NCBI RefSeq assembly: GCF_041296385.1
Contig: NC_091014.1
Coordinates: 12,003,578 to 12,067,577, forward strand
Origin: Aphelocoma coerulescens
Taxonomy: Eukaryota > Chordata > Aves > Passeriformes > Corvidae
Length of the DNA: 64,000 nucleotides
Direction: 5' to 3'
Below the pieces are notes generated by a model. It did not search any database. It worked only from the letters and a program-made list of their open reading frames with translations, and was not told where the DNA came from. Below, piece after piece: positions 12,813 through 25,520 of the stretch. A program made the position numbers and the translations under genes. Position 1 is the first letter of the stretch, and each line of letters starts with the position of its first letter.

Positions 12813-15800
12813 CGTGATCCCAATTAACTTATAATTAAGAGAATTGCAGTGAACTTCTGATAATGCTCTTGCTGAACAGAGTATTTAATAGTGGCCTTTA
12901 TCTACTTCTAGTCAAAGCAAAAGTACAGACTTACAAATATTTAATCCTTTTCATTCAGTTTGAGTGAATGAATCTATATAAGTATAGTGTTTAATAACAT
13001 GGTACCCTTTGCTCTATTTTTCAAAAGCACATATTACAATGCTGCCTGAACTCACTTTGGGTCATTAGCCTCCATTTAAATTTTTCCTGTGGTTCTTCAC
13101 AGTTGAATTCACATCATTAACCTTTTTGGGGGCACAGCTAGCTTTTTCCATATTAAATGTAACTTTCTTTTCTATCAATTTTCTGCCAGCCCATTTTGAC
13201 TTAGCTGCTCTACTCCATTATTATATGTAAAACTGTCCACCCCTAGTATAGTTACATAAAGTTTAGTCAAGGCTCATGCTAGACAGCAAACTAACCAAGG
13301 CAGAGCCTAAAGCCAACTGTGTTCCAAAGAACCATCCACACTTAATTCAGCCTATAAATAGTAATACAAAATACAACACCTCATGGTGACAGAGATATCA
13401 TTTTTCTGTTCCGGCTGCTATCTAGCAACATTGCAATCTAAATGTGTACATTACCCAGCTTAGTTCTTTGTACTAAACTACATTGTGCTAAATGTGTACA
13501 TTACCCAGCTTAGTTCTTTGTACTAAACTCTAAATATAGGGTGCCATTTTTGTTAATACACAAAGATTGTTTGGACGTGGAAGCAGAACCTTGGATAAAG
13601 CAGAAACAGAATATCCAATCCCTTGGATAATGTTCTTAACATACCCATACAAAGTGTACTTTTTTCTCACAAGTATAGGATTAGCTGTAAAGGATTCAAG
13701 GAAATAGTTGTATACTAACTGTTGTCAGCTGTGGAGAGAAAGTGAACTTTCTTGATATTAACAATACTGGTTTGTTGTAAAAAACATACAAAAAAAATAG
13801 AAAATATATAGCAAAGGCTTGTGGGAGAGAGAACCCTTATTCACCTGTTATCTTGGGAATTTAACCAAGTCATTTCCCCCTACACCATGGGAAGGAAAAT
13901 TTGTAAAGGCCCTTAAAACATTTAGTGTAAATGTAAAATTGCGTGAGGAAAGCAGCCTGGTGAAAAAAACACAGTATCATTAAATTTATACTGATTATAA
14001 AATGTGAGCAAAGCCAATGTTAAAGTCAGTCAAGATAAATGAGAATTTGCAAATGGTTGATGAAACATGAATATGGAAAAAAAAAATGCACACAGGGATG
14101 ATATCCAAAAGTGTCAGAAGTGCCATATTCCCTGCTGTTTGCACTGCTGAAAGCATTAAAATAACACCTTGCATCTCAAATCAAAATTACCAGACCTCTT
14201 CTTTCACTTTTGTGCTGAGGAGAAGAGAGGGATTGCTATGGAGACAATATATAGCTAATAGCTGGAGGGTAGGTGGAATAAATTCAATAAATAAACAGTC
14301 ACAGCTGAAAAGCAGGAACGAGGGATGACAATCAAGTCTGAAAAAAAGCTTCTGATTTTGTATTTAAAATTTGAAAAGGATGTAGAAATCAAATGCTGTC
14401 ACTAAAAGCTGATAAAGCCATTGAATCAGTCTGGGGAAAACATCAGGGATTGATCTAGTGTTCAAAACAAGAAGCTAACAGAGAATCATAGGACCTTTTG
14501 CTAAACTCTACAGCTGTTTCTATGGCTTTGAACTGGTCATTTATATTATTACATTCTCTGAACATCGGATTACTATGAAATCCCTCTGGGTTTTTAGTCT
14601 GGGCATTGTGTGAACACTAGCTCTCTCTATTTAGCCAGTTCATTTCTTCCTGTGCTCTTAAAACCAGCATAAAGCTGGGCTGGTATGACAGCTGACTCCA
14701 AGGGATACAATCAAACAATCTTACAAATCACCTGCTAATCTTAAAAAGCAATTATATGTCTGAGAAAGGTCATTAAATAATGCATAGTATGGCAGGTGAC
14801 ATAGAGTCACATTAATGGAAACACTTAACACTGTTACCATGGTTAGTGTGAAAAACATGCCCAAAAGGGGCTGGCGCTGTTGGCTGCCGCTATTGATTCC
14901 AGAAAACCTCATTAGTTCTGCTTCTCAATTAGTTATGAAATACTGGAGAAATTCCTGTCATTGTTCTTCTGTCAATTAGAATTAAATATAACAAAAGCCT
15001 AATCTGGTTTTTGTTTCTGTATTTCTGCCCTGTGTAGAGCTCCTGCCCGCAGTATATTATTTACTGTTGATCAACAGAAATATTTTAATGGTGGGAAAGG
15101 AAAACTCTTGACTGCAGTCATTACCTTCCAGTTGGCTTTCTGGGTACCTGGTCTGGCTTCACATCTTTCATTGCACAGCCACATCATAAATAGTTTTCCT
15201 TCAGTGACTTTTCTCTCTTTCACTCAGATGTTTTTTAATCATTACCTTGTGCAGTTTTATGTTGCTTTTCCTCAGATTCACAACCTGGTTCTGGTCCTTT
15301 GACAGGGCACATCTCACATCTCAGAAAAGGAGAAGGGTTGTTTTGGTAAGCAGGAGGAGAAGGATGCAAAGGTTGAAGGGTTGTTGAGGTTTTTTTCCTA
15401 GAGCCTCTAATTCTCCACATCTCTTCTATCCCAGTTATGCACCCGAACTGTAACTAACCAGCATGACAACTTTGTTAATTTTTGGTGTTATTTGCAAGAA
15501 ATTAGCTTTGTGCTTTTTATTAGCACAGCAACTGAGTTCTCGGAGTTCATTTGGGTTCCTCATTCCTCCTCTGTAAAATAATAAAAATCTTTCAATAATT
15601 TGCAAATGCAAGTGACAGAACTATGGTTAGAAGATCGTGTTCAGCTCATTTTTCTCCCTGTCGTCACCTTCTAATCAAACGTGGCAGGCAGTGACCTGTA
15701 GCAGTTGAGAAGCTGATATACATTGACTTTTGTTCCTCCTATTGTAGATGCAATAACCTGCTTCAAAGAAAATATGTAGATCAGGGCAGTTATAGGCTGA

Positions 15801-18082
15801 GATGACTAGATCAAATAAATTCTACTAACCAGGGAAACCTGTGAGCTCTTCACTTTAATTGCTGTCATAATTGGTGGAAGCAAGGAAGTGGGTGTGTGAG
15901 GTTGAAGGAGGAAATAGGAGGGAGCCTGGACTCATACTGCTAACACATGTTCATTTTAATGCAAAAGCTATCCAGAGGAGCTATATTACTCAAAATGTCT
16001 TTTAAAAGGTGGTGGTACGTAGTGGATGTGAACATGCATTGTAGAATTTTCTATATAGAGAAATAAAAAGACTCCTCAAATTCTTCCGGCCAGTAAAAGC
16101 TAGATGTGCTCAGTTCAGTGAACACTGATGTGCAGCAGTATTCCCACTCTTCTCTGACCTGTCTCAGCCTACACTTTCCATCTCTCTCACCTCTACACTT
16201 GGCTGGCACTACAGATATTGCAGCAGCACATGGCCTGTTCCTTGACCTGTGCTTGGTACCTGTAGGAGCCCAGAGAGAACACCCTGGAGCTGGCTGCATG
16301 TTAACCTTCTCTTTGTCTCAGGTGGGTTCACCGTGCACGCTGGTGTCTGTGCTGCCATAGTGCTTAAAGGTGTCTCAAAACTCTGCTCCCATTACTATTG
16401 GATAAAGACATTTTTTTCTTCTCATTTTTGCTGTCTAGAAATGAGGTATGTAATCCAAGCAGTTTCTCTAGTCAGTGTTACCTGGATATAAGCAATGTGG
16501 AAGAGACACTTCTGAAAGACAATTTGTCTCCTATTGTATTCAATCATTTGGGGATTAGATGAGTCACTCCAAAGATTTATCAGACCCTTTACAGTGAATA
16601 CAAAGGAACATATATGACTAACCTAGATTGCTACACTTTTCAGATTATAAAAGCTTGGAGACAGGAATTCCACCGAACCTGAGTGATGGAAATTGGTTGA
16701 AAAAGTATTTCAGTGAAGGAAGCTGAAATATAGGGCAGCATAGAAGCTAACAAGAAAAACAATAGCAGTACCAAAACAATAGATCCACATATCATTGTAG
16801 TAAAGTATTGTAAATGAGTTTGGGCTGCTATGAACTTTTTTTACAAAATGCCATTACTACATACCCCAAAAGTAGAGACATTACCTGGTATGTTAAAATT
16901 TTCATGTTTCCACTGAAAAAAAAACCCCTCTAAGTTAAATAATGTTGTTGTTAATTCTGATTTATTAACGATTATAACTATTGTTAATTATCAATGTTGT
17001 TAATTAATAATATGTTAATGTATTTTGGGGGTTTTTATATGCACTGGTAATGTTCTGCAATACTTTAATGGAGTTGAGCTATGGATATGTCTAGGCACAA
17101 CAGCTCTGCGAGCAAATTATCAACTTTACAAATAAACAGAATTCCACTAAGCACAGCAAAACTGATTTATGCCAACTGTGTTTTTGAAACTATGTATTTT
17201 GATGGAAAGCTTTAAAAACAAGAATTCCATTATTTAAAAAGTGTAAAGAGAAATCTGAAAACAGGAATAATTGCTCCATTTAACTGTCCAAGATGAAACA
17301 CAATTGCATCTTTTCTTCTTTTGTGCATTCCTATTTATAGCACACAGTAAACAAACAGCATATTGTGTAGCTTCAAATAGTGGCTGACACTAGTTCAAAT
17401 AGATGATCTTGACAGCGTGCCCAAAGAAATGTTGCAGCTTTACAGTCTAAAAAATGTGTTTTTTTCTGTGAACTAGGTGCTCCTATAGATACATCTTTTA
17501 AATTAGGGACAGAGTGTTTATTTCATTGTGGGTGCATTGTTCAAGCTCATGGTCCTACAGGGAGGACAAAGAGATCTCAGAGAAATGAGTGGAGTGCTGG
17601 TTGAACCTCACTGTTCATCTGAAATTGCATGAAAACTGTTAATACAGCTGGAGTGGCTGACTCAGTCCCGTGTTTTCATCCTTAGGAATGGCATTAGCTG
17701 CCAGGGCTGAGAGCAGTAGGCATGACCCATACCCAGACTCCACATGAGAGGCTGTGTGAGCTCTCCTGGTCTGCACCAGAACCGTGGCAATGTACAGACT
17801 GCAGCTGCAGGGTGACCAGGGACCAGGCTCTGCGGTTTGGTATGAATGCACGTGAACACACAGGTCTGGGACTTCAGGCAGTATCAACTGCAAAAGCAAG
17901 CTATGGAAATAAAATACATTCAAGAAGCCTGATTTTATCAGGTTGTGGATATTTTAAAGTTTCTATGGTATTTGTATGTTTGTACCAAATGTGTGAGAGG
18001 CACCTAGTTTGAAATGCTACTGACAGTAGAGCAGAGTATTAAGGACTGCTGGACTTCCCTTTCTCATGCAGTATACTTACAG
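12813..18082. other. Unique AT-rich non-coding sequence
   Basis: About 5.3 kb with no supportable gene. It contains the 42-bp duplication at 13438-13529 and a strongly AT-rich patch near 16910-17030 with many TTAAT/ATTAA steps. The open frames on opposite strands near 16051-16491 and 17639-18012 overlap one another and match no family I know. Confidence 0.55.
13438..13529 (+). repeat. Perfect 42-bp direct duplication, 50-bp period
   Basis: Two identical 42-bp copies lie at 13438-13479 and 13488-13529, separated by 8 bp. The copies begin CTAAATGTGTAC and end TTTGTACTAAACT. The spacer (ACATTGTG) resembles the bases just left of the first copy (ACATTGCAAT), so the true duplicated unit was probably about 50 bp. 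Lack of any difference between the copies suggests a young duplication, or a local assembly artefact. Confidence 0.95.
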
Positions 18083-18258
18083 GTCACTGGCTTCCTCTGC
18101 TGCCCAGGGAGGTGGTGGAGTCACCATCCCTGGAGGTGTTTAAAAAAAGGCTGGATGTGGCTCTCAGGTTTAGTTGATAAGGTGGTGTTAGGTCATAGGT
18201 TGGACTTTATGATCTTAAAGGTCTTTTCCAACCTGGTTAATTCTGTGATTCTGTGAAA
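18083..18258 (+). mobile_element. CR1 LINE 3' end
   Basis: A plus-strand CR1 3' UTR end of about 175 bp. Diagnostic blocks are 'GCCCAGGGAGGTGGTGGAGT' near 18102-18121, 'CACCATCCCTGGAGGTGTTT' near 18122-18141, and 'TTGGACTTTATGATCTTAAA' near 18200-18219. It ends in CR1-type terminal units, 'ATTCTGTGATTCTGTGAA', at about 18240-18257. The 3' tail is intact and the element is strongly 5'-truncated. The sequence differs clearly from the copy at 20305, so the two belong to different CR1 subfamilies. Confidence 0.93.
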
Positions 18259-20304
18259 TGTGAAATAGCTTGGACGAACAGATCACATTTGCCAAGCTCT
18301 ATAAAAAAAAAAAATTGGGTCAAAGCAATTCTAATTAGTACAGAAGAGTGTGAATAGACCAAATTCTTCTGATAGTTTTAATCCCAAGTTCTTCTAGTAA
18401 TGTTCCCCTTCAGTCACAGGGATGAGGAATCCAAACATTACATTGTAACAGGCTGCAGATATATCACCTTCACAGAAACCACGTGGATAAGGTGTGGCCT
18501 AAAAGGTGTGTTGGGTTTACAGTAAACTGACAGGATCAGCAACAGGTTCTGCACATGACCTTGGTGCTCTGGACAAACTAACAGCTGCCAGAGCTTGTGT
18601 TTCCCATCAGTTTTGTAGGAAATGCTGAGCCTGTGATATGTCTAAGTATAAATTTGACTTATTTTAAAAGCATAAATACTCCTGTTGGAGTGCTCAATTC
18701 AAAACAGCTATGAAATGGTGCAATATGACACAGTCTGACATTCCAATTTTTGAAAGCATTCAACTGTTTAATAAAACACTAAGGCGCAATATTTTGTCTT
18801 CACATGCAATGTTACATTAGCTATATGCATTTAGTTATTAACTCGAGTATATCTATTAAAATGATTTGTTGTGATAATTCAGACTATGAGTCACTTTCAG
18901 ACACATGGGAAGTCTGTACTAACTGATGTGCTGTTTGAAGAGCAACCAAGTTGTCCATTACTGTGCCGAAGTGGGATGCACTGTGGCATATACAAAATGC
19001 AGCACACCCTAAAGGGGAAGCTTTTTAGCTGCTGTTAACTAGTTATTCCTGGCTTCAGTTCCACCACATACTGGATTTGTGATTTCAGGATTCTTTCTTA
19101 CTCTTTGACCAGCTCTGTTTGTCCACAAAACCTGCCTGTTGTTGTTCTCATCCAGACAGCTCCAGTTTCAGCAGCAAGAGTTGGAACCTTTTCACCTCTG
19201 AGGCTCTGGTGACCACTGGCAGCTAAATTAGACCTGGGTCCTGTAGACCTGCTCTGACAGAAGGCTCAAACTCAGACAACTTCTAAAATCACCTAGTGAT
19301 AATCATGATGCATTACATGAGACACTGAAGTGCCCAGAATGCACCACAGCCACTGCTTTTTATTATTAACATAATTTCAGTATAATGCATGTATGTTCTT
19401 CTGGCACCAAGAGGTCAGGTGATGTCAGGTCAGATGAATGAAACCTGCATTTTCAGCCTTTGGAAAGATATGGCCTGATTGGGATTACAGGAATAAAATA
19501 AAATAAAAAAATTTTAAAAAATTAAAAAAAAAAAAAAAAAAAGTTAGGCTAAATTATAAGGTGGTAAGTATTATTTTTAGGTAGGTCAGTATTTTATTTC
19601 ATTCAAATTTTTATGTTTCAGGCATTTTTAGAAAACAAGTTTTTATTCAGTATGCCCACTCAAGGGAGAACAGACTTGCCATTAGCATGTCCTAATTAAG
19701 AATGTTTTCTAGTAGATTACAATGACTTCTTAGCTGAATTATGTACAATAATACTGACTGATTCAGCTCTGCATCTGCCAGTGCAGTCTTTACTGCACTC
19801 TTATTCCCCTGATTTTCTGTAATGTGAGTACTCTGAAAATAACACCAGTCCCTTTGTTCCTGGCAGGGAATGACCTGCCTGGGGCTTGTTGAATTTATCA
19901 ATGTTTGGGTTGTTTTCTCAGAAACATACTGGCCTAAACATACTGGCAAGTGTGGCAGATCTGATGAAAACAATTTACCCACCCAACACAATCATGGAAA
20001 CTCTCTTCATCTTCTTGGAAAGGGTTTTGGATGTATATTGACCTGTGAACCTTACAATATTGATTGCATTTCTGCAGAAATTATGTGCATTTATCAAGCC
20101 AGAAGCTGAGTGTTACTCATCTGGGTCTTGTCCTCCGACTTTTTTTCACAAGACCAAACATGGTTCTTGTTTCTCTTCTGTACAAATGTATATTTGAGCT
20201 TTGGAGTTAAATCTGGAAATACAAGAAAAAAAGAAAAGAACAGAACAGAAAAACTTGTTGAGTGTTACTTTTGGACCCATTAATGTTTTGTTCAGAATGT
20301 TCTG
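18259..20304. other. Unique AT-rich non-coding sequence
   Basis: No gene can be supported. The stretch holds the A-rich tract at 19493-19542 and otherwise unremarkable sequence. Confidence 0.55.
19493..19542 (+). repeat. A-rich tract with 19-base poly-A
   Basis: AATAA units lead into 19 consecutive A residues (19524-19542). Such a tail can mark a retroposed copy, but I see no recognisable gene or SINE upstream and no clear flanking target-site duplication. I treat it as a simple A-rich repeat. Confidence 0.8.
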
Positions 20305-20468
20305 CCTGGAAAAGCTGTGGCTGCCCCATCCTTTGAAGTGTTCAAGGCCAGGTTGGATGGGGCTCTGAGAAACCTGGTCTAGTGGAAGGTGTCCCTGCCC
20401 ATGGCAGAGGGTTTAGAACTAGATGATCTGTAAGGTCCATTTTAACCCAAACCATTCTGATTCTATGA
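20305..20468 (+). mobile_element. CR1 LINE 3' end
   Basis: A plus-strand CR1 end of about 165 bp. Diagnostic blocks are 'AGTGTTCAAGGCCAGGTTGG' near 20337-20356, 'ATGGGGCTCTGAGAAACCTG' near 20357-20376, 'GTGGAAGGTGTCCCTGCCCA' near 20382-20401, and 'AACTAGATGATCTGTAAGGT' near 20417-20436. It ends 'CATTCTGATTCTATGAA'. It is the same type of 3' end as the antisense copy at 1140-1708. Confidence 0.94.
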
Positions 20469-23400
20469 AAATGGTCTCTGAATGAGGCTTTACCTCAAAT
20501 TAAAATAGGCACAGTGTATCATACCTGCTAGTCAGTAAGAGAACGTATAGCCTCAGCCCAACAGACCATTCCCCCTCCCAAATAGTATCTATTTTCTATT
20601 GTAAATAGAAAGTGACTTTTGCTCTGAAGACTATAATTATAGAATCAAATATTAATTTAAAAGTTCATTGTGAGAGATTTATAGTATAAATCAAAGGCAC
20701 AAAAGTCAGCCAACACATAATTATGATACCTTTGTGAGAATTTGAAAAATTATGATCTTCCAATCTCAAATTTAAATCAATAGATGCAGGGAAGTATTTA
20801 GAGGTTTGATTTTTTTCCATTTTTCTGCCAGTTCATGTTGATTTCATATTCCTGTTTTTTAGCATTTACCTTTGTCCATCCATTAATAACTTAATTTCAT
20901 GATTTCATGAACTACATGTGGGATTGAGCCTGCATGAGTATACATAAGGGTGACCAGCAGTCCCTGTGAAGGCTGCAGTGCAGAGCAGAGGAAGTTTTTG
21001 TGGGATGCCCTTTGGGACCACACCGTACTTAAAGCATACTCTTCATTTCATTTCCTCATTTGAGCACAATGTGTTGATTTGACAGGGTACAGCAGGATGG
21101 AAATCATTTAGACAAGATGTTGAGTTTTTACTGTCTGAGACTGAAGTTGTCTTTAAGACAGGGCTGGGTTGGTCCCAGCTGCTGCACATTGCTGACAGCC
21201 AGGGAATGTCCTACACTGGAGCACACTCAAATCATGCTGTTTACTTTAAATATTAACTTCTTGGGGAATGAAAAAAGGTTCAGAGGCAAAGCAAGCTGTG
21301 CTTAGCCTCTGTTTGATTTGCAACAGTTGTAGTACAGATTTCCCTTTGCAGTTTCTCTGCAGTCTGTTAAATCCTGTGTTTCTTTGGCGAGCCAGGTCCT
21401 CTGCAGCCAAGGCAGGTTTATAAGGGCAAATTTCGTTTGTGGAACAGACAGAGTGGTTCAACACCAATACAGACTGAGAAGAAGAGAACAGACAAATGTG
21501 AAGTGGACAGGGCATGCTGTAAAGGATGAGGTGGGAACAGATTTAGTGTTGACTGGACAACAGGCTGCAGAGACAAGGTTATTCCATCACCACGGCAACT
21601 AAAAGCCAAGAGAAAAGAGTAAGAGGCAGTGATGAGTCCTGTGGCCTCACACAAGGATGTGTATTCAAGGATGTCCCACAATGCCTATTTTCATTTGCGT
21701 TTCGGATTAGATATTAACTGCAGTGGTTTTATCCCTTTCCTGCAGTGCAGTGTTTGCTCTGTGTGCACATTACAGGCCGGTTTCCGAGGGCTGATGGATG
21801 CTTGGAGCCCATGGAGGTAAGGTCAGCAGCTCACAGCACTACATCCCATCCCAGCTGAGAGACGAAATCTGTGTTATCTGTCTGGTAGTACCAGAACTTT
21901 TTATATTTTATTTCACAGCACTTTAAAAATGTTACCTAGGCTTTACCTTTAAATGGAAACTGACTCCTCTCTCCATCTCACCTGTTTCATACTCACATGA
22001 TTCTAATGATGTCAGACTGTCCTATAGTATGCCAGACAAGACAAAATGTAAGAAAATTTTGCAGTCTGCAAGGCTGTGCTGTGAGTGATTAGCTGTCTTA
22101 TCAAACTTGGTATGTCAGATGGAAATAAAACTGGAAATCAGGCTTGCAAATGAGCAGGTACTGACTACTGACTTTTGCCAAAGAGTGGCTACACAGCAGG
22201 AGAAATCCTACTGGCAGCAGTGGAAGTCAGGCTACAAATCAATGGTTGTTTTTCAGCAAACTGAAACACACTGCGACACTACAATGCACTATTTATATCT
22301 TACCACCCCTGTTTGGGCAAAGTTCCTAAAAACAGCATCAATGAACCTGGAGCCCGATGTTATTACATTGAAAACACCATTTTGCCACCTAGTGGTGGCT
22401 TCTCCCTTCATGCTTTATCTATGTTTTTGCTTCTCCAAATTGCATCTTCTTACCATGATGAGAGCTGTATATTGTTCAGGCAGGCAATTCTTCCAAGAAG
22501 GCACACAGTAATTTTCCAGAAAAGTAGCTACATGTTCAGTAGAAACTGAAAGTCTGTTGGGATGAATTAGCCAACTTCTTTATTTTAGGTATTACGTGGT
22601 TTGGAAAGTTTCTTAATGTTCCCAATTTGCATTACTTTGTTAAAGATTAAAATAATTATTCTATTAGCTCTGTTCAAGGTTTTAGTTAAATGGCATTTTC
22701 CAAAGTTCTTTTCTGCCATGATTTTCAGAGTAGATAGAGGATTTCACTCTGTAATACAGCTGAGCAGCATTCCCTACCACACACAGTGTTTTAACACGCT
22801 GGGCTGCAGCAACAAGGATGTAGGTGCACTGGTATTTTGAGGGAGGCAGGTTGCTGCTCTACAGCCCAGGGAGAAACCCTTCTGAAAGAACAGGATCTCT
22901 AAAAGAAGTCTTTTCAAAACCATGCACTGTGTGATTTACTGCAAGGAGACACTCCCATCTGGGATGTATTAAGTTATAACAAAGCTGTCTTTTGTTTAGC
23001 ATCTCAGAAACAGCTGTGTTTGTCTATAAGCTAGAGAACAAAAATGAGAAATAAAATGAAGGTATCTTGTGGTGCATTATTTTCGTTCACATGGTCTGAT
23101 TTTGATGTTTTCTTCTTGTGAGGTTGCATGGAACTTCCTGAGTGTTTTGTCAAACTTTTTTTTTCATTTAAGCCTCTGAATATATGCCAGAATTCCAGTG
23201 TCCTTTTCTTTTACTATAAAGGCTCTTGTCTTACTGGAGAGGGCTGTATTGCTGGTGAAATTATACCTTCATAAGAAAACTATGGTGTTGGCTAAAAGAA
23301 AGAACCATATAGAAAGAAAAACCATCCAAAACCTAAAATCCTAAGGAGATTATGTACACTTCCTCCCAAGAAAATGGCCTGTTTCTAGATTTTCTCAGTC

Positions 23401-24375
23401 AGTGGCACCACTGTATGAGCTGATGAGAAATCAGAGTTGTGTGAAGATCGTAGCACTGTGATAGTCTCAGCCTATGCACTGTTGTGCTGCATCAGCTGGG
23501 GAGGAGCTGAGGGGACCCTCAGCAAAGGGGGACTCAGATGTGTCAGAACAATGAGGAGAGTGAGGACCATCTACTACACACAAAAAGTCAGTTGTCATTT
23601 CTGATTGCCTGGTTGTTCATTCACATTGTGGCATTCTTGTGAATATTTCTTTACAGACAGACTGATGAGGGTTTCCAAATGAAAGCAAATGACAGTTTAT
23701 AAATTACCATAAAAATTCATCTGAAGTGGCAAAGCTTTATTCAAAGAGTTAAGACAAAATTCAGAGGGCAAGAAGACATAGCTCAGAACTGGATGTGAAT
23801 TGGCACAAGCAGAACTAAATTTTTTCTAGTTCCTCAATACATTTCAAGGTAAAATATCAAAAAAGATCCTCAGAAAATTATTTTAACTCATGCTGGAAAA
23901 TATGAATCTTAAAAGGATTTATTGCTGAACTTCTATTATCTCTCCCCCCAAAATTAAAGAGTTACATTTATAAATAAAGTCAGTCACACCCGACTTTATT
24001 ACTAGCAGATCGCATATGAAAATATTTATTTCATTGATGTTTTAACTTTGGTAAGACTAATACAGATATTTAGTCACCCCCAGTAAGGGTGTTTATGTTT
24101 CTTCAAATGAATTACTTCATGACATCTGTAAACTGTTAAACAATGGTTTCTTCCTTGTACGTATGTCATCATGTGCCAATTGACTGATATAACTCACTGT
24201 TTTACTGTGCATTTGGCCCAGGTTGTCATGGTGTAGAAACCTGAAACTATGACCCTTATTTCTGTCAGCTTCACCTCTTTGGTAAACAGATGGTATTTGG
24301 TTTGGCTGAGTGAACTGGGATATTTGTGAACTGACTTTAAGGATCCATCTGTGCAAGTTGTTTTTCAACAAATTA
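20469..24375. other. Unique AT-rich non-coding sequence
   Basis: About 3.9 kb without a supportable gene. The longest open frame is 134 codons on the plus strand (22107-22511). Its translation shows no domain, signal peptide or family resemblance that I can name, so I regard it as chance. No repeat was recognised. Confidence 0.5.
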
Positions 24376-25520
24376 TAGGATCATAGGACGATTCAGGTGG
24401 GAAGAGACCTCAGGAAGTCTCTAGTTTAATCTCCTACTGCAAGCAGGTTTAGCTGTAGGGTCAGATCAGCCTGCTCAGGGTTTTGTCCAGTTAATTCTTG
24501 GAACCCTCCCAGAATGGACATGGAATCAGTCTCTCAGTGAAAGCTCTGCTGCTGCTTGATGGTCTTCCCTGAACACTTTGACCAAGAACAGATGCTTGGG
24601 AGACCTTCCATACATTACCTGTATTGAGAAGCTACCCCTGAGAATGCTCAGAAACCTCACTGACTGGTTGTGTTCCATAGCCACCCATCCAGCAGATGTT
24701 GGGTCGAGTTGCCCATGAGAACCAGAGGGTGTGACTAGAAACACCCTTAAGTTTAAAGCAATCTCTGTCCATTTCTTCACCATAACCAGGGGGTCTGTAA
24801 CAACAACCCATCACAGTGTCTGCCTTCCCAGCCTCTTCTCTGTTTCCCGACCCGCAGGACCAGCTGGACATTCATCCCATAGAAGAGATCCATAAATCCA
24901 AGCTGCACCTTCACACAGTGGGCAACCCCTTCTTCTTGTCCTCCCTGCCCATGTTTTCTGAAGAGCTTGCTCCATCTTGTTGCTCCCTCCAGCTGTGCAA
25001 GCTGTTCCATCATGTCTCAGTTATTCCAATATTTTTGTGACTCCATGCAGAGCTCTGGTTTCTCCTGCTTCCTCCACAGGTTGCAGATATTTGTATACTC
25101 TTAAAGTTGATGTCTTTTTACCATTCTAATTGATTCTGAAGTGTCTCTTGTTCCTGCCACCCTGCACCCTTTGCTTTCCACCCCGTTCAGTGCTGTCTCC
25201 CACAGGTTGTTATTTCCATCCCTCACAATTTCTAGTTTAAAGCTCACCTCACCAGGTGGGTCAGCATGTGAGTGAACACTCTCTTGCCTGGCTTTGTCAG
25301 GTGGATCCCATCTCTCCCTAGCAGCCCTCTATCCTCAAAAGGATCCTGTGTTTTCAAAAGCCAAATCCCTTCTGATGATACCAGTTGCACAACTGGTATT
25401 GATTTGAGGATCCTCTGCTCCTTCTCATGAATTTCCCCTTCACCAGTGAGACTGAGGAAGCACCACCCAGGCCCTGCCCTTCACCCTCATGCCTAGAGCC
25501 AGGGAGTCACTCCTGACCAC
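24376..25520 (-). mobile_element. Decayed CR1 LINE with endonuclease remnant
   Basis: Read on the minus strand, this contains pieces of a long, old CR1. The 3' end is at 24376-24520 on the plus strand, starting 'AGGATCATAGGACGATTCAGG' as the complement of a CR1 tail. Upstream on the minus strand, frame-shifted fragments match the ORF2 apurinic-like endonuclease: Tyr-Thr-Asn at 25089-25097 followed by a Lys-Gln-Glu stretch, then 'LFRKHGQGGQEEGVA' at 24921-24965, then 'GCCYRPP' at 24788-24808. A stop codon (25101-25103) and at least one frame change break the frame. The reverse transcriptase that should lie between endonuclease and 3' end is missing, so there is a large internal deletion or two abutting insertions. 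The part beyond 25110 to about 25520 resembles CR1 sequence upstream of the endonuclease, but I am less sure of it. Confidence 0.8.

Noticed and set aside
22107..22511. 134-codon plus-strand open frame
   Set aside because: The translation shows no motif or family resemblance and there is no splice or promoter evidence.
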